Below, piece by piece: positions 1 through 7,405 of a stretch of DNA of 10,353 nucleotides. The notes beneath the pieces are model-generated. The model made no database searches. It was not told where the DNA came from and worked only from the letters and a program-made list of their open reading frames with translations. Each line of letters starts with the position of its first letter. Within the stretch, counting starts at the first letter, position 1. This DNA comes from UBA4716 sp036310525 (GTDB taxonomy: Bacteria > Bacillota > Clostridia > UBA1381), in assembly GCA_036310525.1 (NCBI GenBank), contig JAXJRQ010000010.1:1-10353 (forward strand). Direction: 5' to 3'. A program made the position numbers and the translations under genes.

Positions 1-809
1 AAATACAATACACCCTTAAACGGTCTGCCCTCTGCTGACATAGCCTTGATTGTAGGCAAAAATATATTTTCCATACATTCCTCTGCCTTTGCCGCATCGT
101 AGAGACGGCTCGGTGAAAATGTTCCCATACCGCCCGTATTGAGTCCTTCATCGTTGTCATATGCACGCTTATGGTCCTGAGCAGAAACCATCGGCTTAAC
201 AGTTTTACCGTCGGTAAATGCAAGCACCGAAACCTCAGGGCCTGTAAGAAATTCTTCGATAACAATTCTGTTTCCGCTCTCGCCGAATTTCTTATCCTCC
301 ATGATTTCTTTAATGCCGCTTACTGCCTCTTCCTCATTCTGAGCAATGATAACGCCCTTACCGAGTGCAAGACCCTCTGCCTTTATAACTGTCGGGAATG
401 TTCCCTTTTTAACAAACTCAATAGCCGCATTACTGTCCGTAAACACTTCATAACCGGCTGTGGGAATGTTGTATTTTTTCATAAGCTCTTTTGAGAACAC
501 CTTACTGCCCTCAATAATTGCCGCATTTGCACGTGGTCCGAATGCACGTATGCCTTCCTTTTCAAGTGCATCAACCATACCAAGCACAAGCGGGTCATCA
601 GGCGCAACCATAACAAGGTCAACCGCCTTTTCCTTTGCAAATTTAACAATACCGTCAATGTCTGTTGCGCTTATGTTTACACATTCTGCAAGTGATGCAA
701 TACCGCCGTTACCGGGTGCGCAATAGATTTTATCTACCTTGGGCGACTGTGAGATTTTCCATACGATTGTATGTTCACGTCCGCCGCCGCCAACTACCAA
801 AACTTTCAT
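1..809 (-). CDS. purD: Phosphoribosylamine-glycine ligase (GAR synthetase), 3' part missing
   Basis: Catalyses the ATP-dependent joining of phosphoribosylamine and glycine to give GAR, an early step of cytosolic de novo purine synthesis. Reading from 809 leftwards gives 269 complete codons with no stop, then the window ends; the family is usually about 420 residues, so roughly a third is missing. Visible are the N-terminal MKVLVVGGGGREH dinucleotide-like loop, the ATP-grasp entry GPRANAAIIEGSKVF, the glycine-rich ATP loop EGLALGKGV, IEEFLTGPEVSV, and the AQDHKRAYDNDEGLNTGGMG segment typical of PurD. The ATG is fixed by an in-frame TAA two codons upstream. Its purine-rich ribosome site (GGAAGGGGAT) lies unusually far away, about 13 bases. 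It is the last visible gene of the purine operon, 29 bp after the AICAR transformylase gene. Confidence 0.96.
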   Translation of the reverse strand, partial: MKVLVVGGGGREHTIVWKISQSPKVDKIYCAPGNGGIASLAECVNISATDIDGIVKFAKEKAVDLVMVAPDDPLVLGMVDALEKEGIRAFGPRANAAIIEGSKVFSKELMKKYNIPTAGYEVFTDSNAAIEFVKKGTFPTVIKAEGLALGKGVIIAQNEEEAVSGIKEIMEDKKFGESGNRIVIEEFLTGPEVSVLAFTDGKTVKPMVSAQDHKRAYDNDEGLNTGGMGTFSPSRLYDAAKAEECMENIFLPTIKAMSAEGRPFKGVLY

Positions 810-838
810 AGCTTAATGTTATCCCCTTCCGTAAACAA

Positions 839-2014
839 TTAATGATGGAACAATCTTATTCCTGTAAATGACATTACCATACCGTATTTGTTACATGTTT
901 CGATAACATTATCATCTCTTACCGAACCGCCGGGCTGTGCAATATACTTAACTCCGCTCTTGTGAGCACGTTCTATATTGTCGCCGAACGGGAAGAATGC
1001 ATCCGAACCGAGAGTAACTTCTGTGTTTTTGTCAAGCCATGCACGTTGTTCTTCCTTGGTGAATACAGCCGGCTTAACCTTAAATATCTTTTCCCATGCA
1101 CCGTCTGCAAGTACGTCCATATATTCGTCCGAAATATATACGTCAATCGCATTGTCACGGTCTGCACGTCTTATACCGTCAACGAACTGCAGTCCCAATA
1201 CCTGCGGAGACTGTCTGAGCCACCATATATCCGCCTTATTTCCGGCAAGACGTGTACAGTGAATTCTTGACTGCTGACCTGCGCCGATACCGATTGCCTG
1301 ACCGTCCTTTACATAGCATACACTGTTTGACTGTGTATATTTTAAAGTAATCAGCGAAATCATCATGTCACGCTTTGCTTCATCTGACAATTCTTTGTTG
1401 TCTGTAACAATATTTGAAAGAAGCTCTTCGTTTATATCAAGCTCGTTTCTTCCCTGTTCAAATGTAACGCCGTAAACCTGCTTTGTTTCAATGGGAGCAG
1501 GAGTATAGTTTTCATCAATTTTTAAAACGCAGTAATTTCCGTTCTTCTTCTGTGAAAGAATTTCAAGTGCCTCTGCAGAAAATGACGGTGCTATAACACC
1601 ATCGGAAACCTCTTTCTTTATAAGAAGTGCCGTTGCCTTATCACATTCATCCGATAATGCGATAAAATCACCAAATGATGACATTCTGTCCGCACCTCTT
1701 GCACGTGCATATGCATTTGCAAGCGGAGTTAATTCAACATCATCCGTAAAGTATATCTTTTTCAATGTGTCCGACAATGGCGAGCCAACTGCCGCACCTG
1801 CCGGTGACACATGCTTGAATGATGTCGCTGCCGGCATTCCTGTCGCTTTTTTTAGCTCCTTAACAAGCTGATAGCCGTTAAGTGCATCAAGTAAATTTAT
1901 ATATCCCGGTCTGCCGCTGATTACCTCGATAGGTAACTCACTTCCGTCCGCCATAAACACTCTTGACGGCTTCTGATTCGGATTGCATCCGTACTTTAAC
2001 TGCATTTCGTTCAT
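839..2014 (-). CDS. purH: Stand-alone AICAR transformylase (C-terminal domain of PurH only)
   Basis: Transfers a formyl group from 10-formyl-tetrahydrofolate to AICAR, giving FAICAR, the penultimate step to IMP. At 391 residues it is shorter than bifunctional PurH (about 510-530) and begins directly in the transformylase domain; the N-terminal IMP cyclohydrolase domain is absent. Diagnostic segments in order are KYGCNPNQ (7-14), LLDALNGYQLVKEL (41-54), the catalytic Lys-His pair in SFKHVSPAGAA (K67, H68), DRMSSFGDFIALSDE, HCTRLAGNKADIWWLRQ, and near the C-terminus DAFFPFGDNIERA, QPGGSVRDD and TGIRLFHH. The ATG at 2014 follows AAGGAG with an 8-base spacer; that site fills the 12-bp gap after the isomerase-like gene. 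The missing cyclohydrolase is supplied by the PurO-type gene two positions upstream in the same operon. Some archaeal surveys, as I recall, call this single-domain form PurV. Confidence 0.95.
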   Translation of the reverse strand: MNEMQLKYGCNPNQKPSRVFMADGSELPIEVISGRPGYINLLDALNGYQLVKELKKATGMPAATSFKHVSPAGAAVGSPLSDTLKKIYFTDDVELTPLANAYARARGADRMSSFGDFIALSDECDKATALLIKKEVSDGVIAPSFSAEALEILSQKKNGNYCVLKIDENYTPAPIETKQVYGVTFEQGRNELDINEELLSNIVTDNKELSDEAKRDMMISLITLKYTQSNSVCYVKDGQAIGIGAGQQSRIHCTRLAGNKADIWWLRQSPQVLGLQFVDGIRRADRDNAIDVYISDEYMDVLADGAWEKIFKVKPAVFTKEEQRAWLDKNTEVTLGSDAFFPFGDNIERAHKSGVKYIAQPGGSVRDDNVIETCNKYGMVMSFTGIRLFHH

Positions 2015-2026
2015 ATCATTATCTCC

Positions 2027-2908
2027 TTATTTTTTATACTCATTAAATTTATTTACAAGGTATCTTCCCGTTTTAGCCATGAACATAGCACAATCAGGAT
2101 ATATTTCCAACGGCTTACCTTTAAAGAAACTATCTGCTTCAAAGGTTAAATCACCTTTATAGTCAATGTCGGCAAGTGCTTTCATAACCTTATCCCATTC
2201 GGTCACACCGAAAAACGGAAGAGTATGACTGTCCACTACACCGTCAACATCATGCACATGAAGCGCCTGTAAACGCTTATTACCGAGTGCTTTTATAAAA
2301 TCAGGCACATTTTCGCAAACGAGCGTTGCATGACCTATATCAAGACATGCAACAAAGCAATCGTTGTTCAGCTCGTCAAGGTAGCGTATAAACTCAGCAG
2401 GACGTGCGCACGTAGACGGTATTATCTTACGCCAGCCTCCGTTATAGTTCTGAATCTGCCACATGTTTTCAAGAGCTACTCTTATGTCGTACTCCTCGCA
2501 ATACGGAATAAGCTTTTTATAGAAATTCATATTGTACTCAAAAAGAATTTCGGCATTGTTGTCATCTGCATGCTGTATATGCTGACACGGATGCACAATT
2601 ATTGTTTTTATTCCAAGTAACGACGCATGCTTCATTGCTGTTGTAATATGCGCAAAAATTTCCTCGTTTTTTAATTCATCTGTAACAGTCGAGGGAAAAG
2701 GTGCATGCGACTGATTAAACACAATCCCTTTATCCTCGGCATATTTTCTTAGCTCTGTATAAAATTCTTCATTATGTGCATCTGTATGATATTCCTGCTT
2801 GAAATTTGAAAAATCCGCCGCATCATAGCCTGACGCAGAAATTATATCAATTGCCTTGTTTAAGTCAAATTTATCTGCAAGAACGTCCGTTGTAGTAGAT
2901 AAACGCAT
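2027..2908 (-). CDS. Sugar phosphate isomerase/epimerase-like TIM-barrel protein (xylose isomerase-like family), role unknown
   Basis: A 293-residue protein of the AP-endonuclease-2/xylose isomerase-like TIM-barrel superfamily. Likely divalent-metal ligands sit in the usual strand-end motifs: SHAPF (H68), IVHPCQH (H106, H110), VALENMW (E147), CLDIGHA (D190, H193), LHVHDVDG (H217, H219, D220), SHTLPFFG (H228) and LTFEAD (E257). Family members include isomerases and epimerases of free or phosphorylated sugars and endonuclease IV; the substrate cannot be read from the sequence. No signal peptide or membrane segment is present, so it is probably cytosolic. The ATG at 2908 follows GGAGG at a good distance, and the gene sits 17 bp after the purO-like gene and 12 bp before the AICAR transformylase gene, so it is almost certainly co-transcribed with purine genes. 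No purine step is known to need such an enzyme; its position is the odd feature. Confidence 0.85.
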   Translation of the reverse strand: MRLSTTTDVLADKFDLNKAIDIISASGYDAADFSNFKQEYHTDAHNEEFYTELRKYAEDKGIVFNQSHAPFPSTVTDELKNEEIFAHITTAMKHASLLGIKTIIVHPCQHIQHADDNNAEILFEYNMNFYKKLIPYCEEYDIRVALENMWQIQNYNGGWRKIIPSTCARPAEFIRYLDELNNDCFVACLDIGHATLVCENVPDFIKALGNKRLQALHVHDVDGVVDSHTLPFFGVTEWDKVMKALADIDYKGDLTFEADSFFKGKPLEIYPDCAMFMAKTGRYLVNKFNEYKK

Positions 2909-2925
2909 TTTTTCCGCCTCCCAAG

Positions 2926-3639
2926 TTACTGATTTTTATTTATAATCTTTGATTGAACCGCACCACTTTCAAGGTCAATAAATCTTACAAACAATGAAAC
3001 CTTGTTGTCCTCATTAAGTGCGTCCCATAAATCAGCCGCAAACTGCTCCATATCGTTAGGAATTTCGATAAGCTCAGGCTCACCCTCAAATGACGGAAGC
3101 GGATTTCCGTCACCCATGTATGTATGAATGAATCGGCCTTCGCCTGCTTTGGGGTTGTTATATGTAAAAGTATGTCTTAAGCATGATGACGGGTCACCGT
3201 TATCACTCTTTAAGATTGACATTGCATAATTAAAACCACCGTCATCTGTTTTAATAATACCTGAAATTCTCGGTGTGTAGTTCGGTGCGTCATCCTCAAA
3301 TTCACGTGAGCGAAGTGACTGCTCAAATGTCATCTGCTGATTCATCTTTTCATAGATTGTATCGGTCTGGTCGCCGTTTGTTACAATGGTTTTGTTACCT
3401 AACACTCTTACAGGTGCATATATGATCAGATGCGGATCTTCAAGCTTTGACGGGTCAAATGCCTGAGTACGTATTCCGTCACCGTCCTCAACAAAAACAC
3501 GGTTTCTGCTGTTTACGCTTCTGCCCATTATAAAGTATGCAGTAACAGCCGATTTACCGTCTGCACTTTTTCCTATTATAATACCTCTGCCGGGATATGC
3601 GTTTTCTTTAAGTGATTCGTAAATATCTATTTTTTTCAT
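2926..3639 (-). CDS. purO: IMP cyclohydrolase, PurO (archaeal-type) family
   Basis: Closes the second purine ring, converting FAICAR to IMP. The 237-residue protein resembles PurO cyclohydrolases, not the N-terminal domain of PurH: an opening PGRGIIIGKSADGKS (16-30), then TAYFIMGRSVNSRNRVF (33-49), a region around NYTPRISGI (120-128), SSCLRHTFTYNNPKAGEGRFIHTY (151-174 region), and a C-terminal FVRFIDL. I choose the ATG at 3639 over the TTG at 3657, because the purine-rich GGAAAGG ribosome site lies inside the first codons of the longer form and ends 9 bases before this ATG. The protein is complementary to the stand-alone transformylase encoded downstream in the same operon; together they replace bifunctional PurH. 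The 133-bp gap upstream of this gene contains a structured repeat. Confidence 0.85.
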   Translation of the reverse strand: MKKIDIYESLKENAYPGRGIIIGKSADGKSAVTAYFIMGRSVNSRNRVFVEDGDGIRTQAFDPSKLEDPHLIIYAPVRVLGNKTIVTNGDQTDTIYEKMNQQMTFEQSLRSREFEDDAPNYTPRISGIIKTDDGGFNYAMSILKSDNGDPSSCLRHTFTYNNPKAGEGRFIHTYMGDGNPLPSFEGEPELIEIPNDMEQFAADLWDALNEDNKVSLFVRFIDLESGAVQSKIINKNQ

Positions 3640-3685
3640 ACTATGTTTCCTTTCCAATTCTATACTTAATTTATAAAGTCAAAAG

Positions 3686-3770
3686 AAATTTTCGTAGGTT
3701 GCTGCTTTGCAGCGAGCGGTGCCGTACATGGGTACTGCCCCGAACGAAAAGCGATAAGATACGGAAATTT
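3686..3770. repeat. 85-bp structured intergenic repeat with terminal inverted repeats, between purN and purO
   Basis: The ends AAATTTTCGTA (3686-3696) and TACGGAAATTT (3760-3770) are inverted repeats matching at 10 of 11 positions. Inside are a second arm ACGAAAA (3744-3750) also complementary to TTTTCGT (3689-3695), a perfect small hairpin GCTGC-TTT-GCAGC (3701-3713), and an imperfect hairpin around GGTGCCGTAC / GTACTGCCCC (3718-3741). The block is far more GC-rich than the flanking AT-rich bases and encodes no protein. It begins 2 bp after the purN stop and fills most of the purN-purO gap. It could be a REP- or MITE-like dispersed repeat, or a folded mRNA spacer that processes or stabilises the operon transcript. 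There is no U-run making it a clear terminator. Confidence 0.6.
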
Positions 3771-3772
3771 AT

Positions 3773-4372
3773 TCAGACCTGCCCGCCGCAAACGAGCTCA
3801 ACAGCTTGAGGGAGTATTTTCCATTCAGCCTCTTCCATTACACGCTTTTGCAGACTTTCTGCGTCATCGTCAGGATTTATGTATACGGCTTTCTGAAGAA
3901 TTATCTTTCCGCCGTCGGTGATTTCATTTACAAAATGCACCGTTGCGCCCGTCACCTTCACACCGTAGTCAAGTGCCGCCTGATGCACTTTCAGTCCGTA
4001 AAATCCGTCTCCGCAAAACGACGGAATAAGCGACGGATGAATATTTATGATTTTATTTTTGTATTCATCAAGGAATTCGCCCTCAAGAATGGCAAGAAAA
4101 CCGGCAAGAACAACAATGTCTACCTGCATTTCTTTCATATATGCACACAGCGCCTTGTTAAATTCAGCACTGTCACCGCCACAGGATTTTTTCGTGATTA
4201 CTTTTGCATCAATTCCTGCGTTTTTAGCTCTTTCAAGCGCATAAACGCCTTCTTTGTTGCTGACAACAGTAACAATTTCGCCGCTTTTTATAACTCCGCT
4301 CTTCTGTGCGTCAATAAGCGCCTGTAAATTGGTACCGCCGCCCGAAACTAAAACTCCGATACGTTTTTTCAT
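3773..4372 (-). CDS. purN: Phosphoribosylglycinamide formyltransferase (GAR transformylase)
   Basis: Transfers the formyl group of 10-formyl-tetrahydrofolate to GAR, the third step of purine synthesis. Its 199 residues match the normal size of PurN. The phosphate-binding loop SGGGTNLQAL (10-19) opens the Rossmann-like half. The catalytic region reads NIHPSLIPSF, giving N110 and H112, and D153 in ITDGGKIILQ corresponds to the third catalytic residue (N106, H108, D144 in the E. coli enzyme). The start codon overlaps the purM stop in the sequence ATGA (4-bp overlap), a sign of translational coupling. Downstream a 133-bp gap precedes the purO-like gene. No purT-type enzyme is seen here. Confidence 0.96.
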   Translation of the reverse strand: MKKRIGVLVSGGGTNLQALIDAQKSGVIKSGEIVTVVSNKEGVYALERAKNAGIDAKVITKKSCGGDSAEFNKALCAYMKEMQVDIVVLAGFLAILEGEFLDEYKNKIINIHPSLIPSFCGDGFYGLKVHQAALDYGVKVTGATVHFVNEITDGGKIILQKAVYINPDDDAESLQKRVMEEAEWKILPQAVELVCGGQV

Positions 4373-5406
4373 ATAATATCGACTCCCTTTTCGCCTGCCT
4401 TAAGCTCACCGATAATATATGCTTTTTCGCCTGCCTCTTCAAGGCATTTTACTGCGGCATCAGCCTTGTCGGCGTCAACTGCAACTATCATGCCGATACC
4501 CATGTTAAATGTATTGTACATATCGTTTTCGGGAACATTACCAAGCTCCTGAAGCATATCAAATATAGGAAGAACCTCCCATGTACCCTTTTTGATAACC
4601 GCTCTTAAGCCGTCGGGTAACATTCTGGGAACATTTTCGATAAAGCCGCCGCCCGTAATGTGCGAAACTGTATTTATACCAACTTCGTCGATAAGCTTCA
4701 GAAGCGGTTTTACGTAAATTCTTGTAGGTTCAAGCAACGCTTCGCCCACCTTCATGCCAAGCTTGTCGCTGTATTCGTTAAGCTTTTCCTTTGCGCCGTC
4801 ATCATTAAGACCGAAAAGCTTTCTTACAAGTGAGTATCCGTTTGAGTGAACACCGCTTGAAGCCATACCGATTAGAACATCGCCCGCTTTTGCACGGTCA
4901 CCGTCTGTAATCTTGTCCTTTTCAACTATACCAACGCTAAATCCTGCAAGGTCGTATTCATCAACGGGATAGAAGCCTGGCATTTCTGCCGTTTCACCGC
5001 CGACAAGCGCACAGCCTGCCTTAACACAGCCGTCTGCAACACCTTTTACGATTTCAGCAATTCTTTCGGGAACATTCTTGCCTACTGCAAGGTAGTCAAG
5101 GAAGAACAACGGCTTTGCGCCTGAGCATGCAACGTCATTTACACACATTGCAACACAGTCCTGACCGATTGTGTCATGCTTATCCATCAGGAAAGCAACC
5201 TTAAGCTTTGTACCTACACCGTCTGTACCGCTTACAAGTACAGGGTTCTTGTAGTCCTTTGAAATCTCGAACAGACCGCCAAAACCGCCTATTCCACCGA
5301 GAACTCCTTCAATTGAGGTTCTCTTTACATCGTCCTTAATAAGTCTTACCGACTCGTAGCCTGCCTCAACGTCAACGCCTGCCTGCTTATATGCATTTCC
5401 ACTCAT
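4369..5406 (-). CDS. purM: Phosphoribosylformylglycinamidine cyclo-ligase (AIR synthetase)
   Basis: Uses ATP to close the imidazole ring of FGAM, giving AIR. The 345 residues are full length for PurM. Hallmarks are LVSGTDGVGTKLKVAF near residue 60, DCVAMCVNDVACSGAKPLFFLDYLA (about 83-107), GGETAEMPGFYPVDEYDLAGFSVG, GMASSGVHSNGYSLVRKLF, and HITGGGFIENVPRMLPDG, all characteristic of the PurM/PurL ATP-binding fold. ATG at 5406 follows AAGGAG with an 8-base spacer; that site overlaps the last codons of purE, only 2 bp separating the two genes. Its stop overlaps the purN start. The tight packing indicates one transcript and probably coupled translation. Confidence 0.97.
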   Translation of the reverse strand: MSGNAYKQAGVDVEAGYESVRLIKDDVKRTSIEGVLGGIGGFGGLFEISKDYKNPVLVSGTDGVGTKLKVAFLMDKHDTIGQDCVAMCVNDVACSGAKPLFFLDYLAVGKNVPERIAEIVKGVADGCVKAGCALVGGETAEMPGFYPVDEYDLAGFSVGIVEKDKITDGDRAKAGDVLIGMASSGVHSNGYSLVRKLFGLNDDGAKEKLNEYSDKLGMKVGEALLEPTRIYVKPLLKLIDEVGINTVSHITGGGFIENVPRMLPDGLRAVIKKGTWEVLPIFDMLQELGNVPENDMYNTFNMGIGMIVAVDADKADAAVKCLEEAGEKAYIIGELKAGEKGVDII

Positions 5407-5408
5407 AA

Positions 5409-5915
5409 TTATATCTCCTTCGCAAGTTGTTTTATTTTTTCATCCTTTTTATTTACTCCGTCAAGCATTCTCTGCTTGTCGGCATTTAACATATCCTTTA
5501 AGTAGTCATACTTTAACGAAAGCATCTGTGCCGCAAGAATTGCCGCATTAGTGCCGTTATTTATGCCTACAGTTGCAACGGGTATTCCAGGAGGCATCTG
5601 AACTGTTGCCAGAAGTGCGTCCATTCCCTGAAGAGTTGATTCAATGGGAATACCTATAACGGGCAGTGTAGTGTGTGCCGCAAGAACTCCGCCAAGATGC
5701 GCAGCCATACCGGCCGCCGCAATGATAACCTCTATACCGTTTTTCTCGGCATTCTTAGAAAATTCAGCCGCTTTATCGGGCGTTCTGTGCGCCGAAATTA
5801 CATTTACATCAACTTCAATCTTAAATTCCTTAAGCTTTGAAATACATCCCTTTAATTTTTCAAAATCCGAATCAGAGCCCATTATAAGAGCTACTTTTGG
5901 TTGTGCCACTGCCAT
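5409..5915 (-). CDS. purE: N5-carboxyaminoimidazole ribonucleotide mutase (PurE, class I type)
   Basis: Rearranges N5-CAIR to CAIR in the purine pathway. The 168-residue protein has the phosphate loop MGSDSD (12-17), the catalytic-histidine motif SAHRTP (41-46, H43), AAAGMAAHLGGVLA (67-80), and VQMPPGIPVATVGI (105-118). The AAHLGG form points to the bacterial class I mutase rather than class II AIR carboxylase; class I normally works with PurK, which is not in this window. I start at ATG 5915 rather than TTG 5918: the AAAGGA ribosome site would lie only about two bases before TTG but about five before ATG. It is the first gene of the operon, about 80 bases downstream of the proposed transcription start. 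Confidence 0.96.
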   Translation of the reverse strand: MAVAQPKVALIMGSDSDFEKLKGCISKLKEFKIEVDVNVISAHRTPDKAAEFSKNAEKNGIEVIIAAAGMAAHLGGVLAAHTTLPVIGIPIESTLQGMDALLATVQMPPGIPVATVGINNGTNAAILAAQMLSLKYDYLKDMLNADKQRMLDGVNKKDEKIKQLAKEI

Positions 5916-5961
5916 CAATTCCTTTCATCCTTAAAGCAAAGCTTTTTTGTTATCTTGTCTG

Positions 5962-5982
5962 TGCAGTTATTTTTTAACTGCA
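5962..5982 (-). promoter_or_regulatory. Hairpin in the purE operon leader
   Basis: In the roughly 80-base untranslated leader before purE, TGCAGTTA and TAACTGCA form a perfect 8-bp stem around a five-base A loop in the RNA. It starts about ten bases after the predicted transcription start and is not followed by a U-run, so it is not a terminator. It might stabilise the 5' end of the mRNA or be half of an operator. I see no purine-riboswitch core around it. Confidence 0.4.
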
Positions 5983-5999
5983 TATAAATATACATTATA

Positions 6000-6028
6000 A
6001 TAGTATCAAAAAACACGCATTTTGTCAA
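6000..6028 (-). promoter_or_regulatory. Sigma-A-type promoter of the purine operon
   Basis: On the minus strand TTGACA (6028-6023) is followed after exactly 17 bases by TACTAT (6005-6000), preceded by TGA, an extended -10. A TATAAT also overlaps a few bases further on but at a 23-base spacing. Transcription would start near 5993, leaving a leader of roughly 80 bases before purE. It lies just downstream of the icd terminator, so the purine operon has its own start. Confidence 0.75.
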
Positions 6029-6091
6029 TATCTGCATTGTTTTAATAGCAACTTTATTTGACAATTTTTTCTGTTTTTATCTGCATAGATA

Positions 6092-6128
6092 AAAATAATC
6101 GGAAAACCGTCGGTTTTCCGATTATTTT
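6092..6128 (-). terminator. Intrinsic terminator of the isocitrate dehydrogenase gene
   Basis: A perfect 17-bp stem (6092-6108 with 6112-6128) with a 3-base loop contains the core CGGAAAACC/GGTTTTCCG. On the minus strand it begins 1 bp after the icd stop codon and ends in a T-rich tail (TTATTTTTAT). The A-rich bases on the other side would let it also work on the plus strand. It insulates the purine operon from icd transcription. Confidence 0.88.
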
Positions 6129-6129
6129 A

Positions 6130-7335
6130 TTACATAAGCTTAACGAGTCTTTCGTTTACAGCCTTAAGGAAATCTTCTGTGCTTACCTTTGTTTTTTCTT
6201 CCAGAGTTGAAAGCATATACAAATCTCCTGTCATAACGCCCTCTTCAATTGTCTGAATAGTAGCTTTTTCAAGATTATCCGCAAACTTAACAAGGTCACA
6301 AAGATTGTCAAGCTCGCCTCTTTTTCTTAAAGCACCCGTCCATGCAAACAAGGTTGCAACCGAGTTTGTCGAAGTTGTTTCGCCCTTCAGATACTTATAA
6401 TAATGACGCTGTACCGTGCCGTGAGCGGCTTCATATTCATACACACCGTCAGGTGAAACAAGCACTGATGTCATCATTGCAAGCGAACCGTATGCAGTTG
6501 CTACCATGTCACTCATAACGTCACCGTCGTAGTTTTTACATGCCCAGATATATCCGCCCTCTGAACGGATAACTCTTGCAACTGCGTCGTCAATAAGAGT
6601 ATAGAAATATTCTATACCTGCTTCGTCAAATCTTGCTTTGTATTCGTTATCAAAAATCTCCTGGAAAATATCCTTGAAGCGATGGTCATACTTCTTGGAA
6701 ATGGTGTCCTTTGTAGCAAACCATATGTCCTTTTTCAGGTCAAGCGCATAGTTAAAGCATGCTCTTGCAAAGCTTTCAATACTTTCATCACGGTTATGCA
6801 GACCCTGAATTATGCCGTCGCCTTTAAATTCATGGATTGTTTCCTTTACCACATTTCCGTCCTTGTCGGTGCAAACAAGCTCAGCTTTTGAGCCTGCCTT
6901 TACCTGCATTTCGACGTTTTTATAAACATCGCCGTAAGCATGACGTGCGATTGTGATAGGCTTTGTCCATGTGGGAATATACGGAGTAATTCCCTTTACG
7001 AGAATAGGTGTACGGAATACCGTTCCGTCAAGAATGGCACGGATTGTTCCGTTGGGTGATTTCCACATTTCTTTAAGATTATATTCTGTCATTCTTGCCG
7101 CATTCGGTGTGATTGTAGCACACTTAACAGCGACACCGTATTTCTTTGTTGCTTCGGCACTGTCGAATGTTACCTGGTCGTTTGTTTCGTTTCTGTGTTC
7201 AAGTCCTAAGTCGTAATACTCTGTCTTTAAATCAATATATGGAGTGAGGAGAATGTCCTTTATCATCTTCCATATAATTCTTGTCATTTCATCTCCGTCC
7301 ATTTCAACGAGAGGTGTGGTCATACGGATTTTCAT
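6130..7335 (-). CDS. icd: NADP-dependent isocitrate dehydrogenase, eukaryotic-like homodimeric subfamily
   Basis: Oxidatively decarboxylates isocitrate to 2-oxoglutarate, giving NADPH and the carbon skeleton for glutamate. The 401-residue protein is full length for the subfamily shared by eukaryotic and many bacterial enzymes, distinct from E. coli Icd. Visible are EMDGDEMTRIIW (11-22), CATITPNAAR (72-81), the substrate loop WKSPNGTIRAILDGTVFR with S93, N95, R99 and R108, IARHAYGD (R131), ATKDT (K209), LIDDAVAR (D249, D250), the metal-binding NYDGDVMSDMVA (D272, D276), and AAHGTVQRHYY, whose R310-H311 are expected to bind the 2'-phosphate of NADP. ATG 7335 follows AAAGGA with a 9-base spacer; the ATG at codon 5 lacks such a site. 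It is monocistronic: own promoter upstream and strong terminator directly after the stop. Confidence 0.97.
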   Translation of the reverse strand: MKIRMTTPLVEMDGDEMTRIIWKMIKDILLTPYIDLKTEYYDLGLEHRNETNDQVTFDSAEATKKYGVAVKCATITPNAARMTEYNLKEMWKSPNGTIRAILDGTVFRTPILVKGITPYIPTWTKPITIARHAYGDVYKNVEMQVKAGSKAELVCTDKDGNVVKETIHEFKGDGIIQGLHNRDESIESFARACFNYALDLKKDIWFATKDTISKKYDHRFKDIFQEIFDNEYKARFDEAGIEYFYTLIDDAVARVIRSEGGYIWACKNYDGDVMSDMVATAYGSLAMMTSVLVSPDGVYEYEAAHGTVQRHYYKYLKGETTSTNSVATLFAWTGALRKRGELDNLCDLVKFADNLEKATIQTIEEGVMTGDLYMLSTLEEKTKVSTEDFLKAVNERLVKLM

Positions 7336-7373
7336 ATCTTTTGTTCCTTTCAGTTTGTCTTAATATATGCTTG

Positions 7374-7402
7374 ATTATACCATATATAAAAACAAAAATC
7401 AA
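7374..7402 (-). promoter_or_regulatory. Sigma-A-type promoter of icd
   Basis: On the minus strand TTGATT (7402-7397), a 17-base spacer ending in TGG, and a perfect TATAAT (7379-7374) form an extended -10 promoter. Transcription should start near 7367, giving a leader of about 32 bases before the icd ATG. Confidence 0.8.
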
Positions 7403-7405
7403 TAG

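Noticed and set aside
171..726. Open frames on the plus strand opposite purD
   Set aside because: Purine-pathway protein on the minus strand is unmistakable; the plus-strand frames are low-complexity shadows.
3640..3657. TTG start adding six residues to the PurO-type protein
   Set aside because: The added codons contain the ribosome site that serves the ATG at 3639.
3697..3750. Intrinsic terminator between purN and purO
   Set aside because: The hairpins there are not followed by a U-run on the minus strand, and downstream genes belong to the same pathway.
3806..4327. 173-codon open frame on the plus strand opposite purN
   Set aside because: It lies wholly antisense to purN, whose family motifs are intact; its protein is Phe/Cys/Val-rich with no recognisable domain and no ribosome site.
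5916..5993. Purine riboswitch in the purE leader
   Set aside because: The leader of about 80 bases has only a simple 8-bp hairpin; I find no three-way junction core with the conserved loop and junction bases of purine riboswitches.
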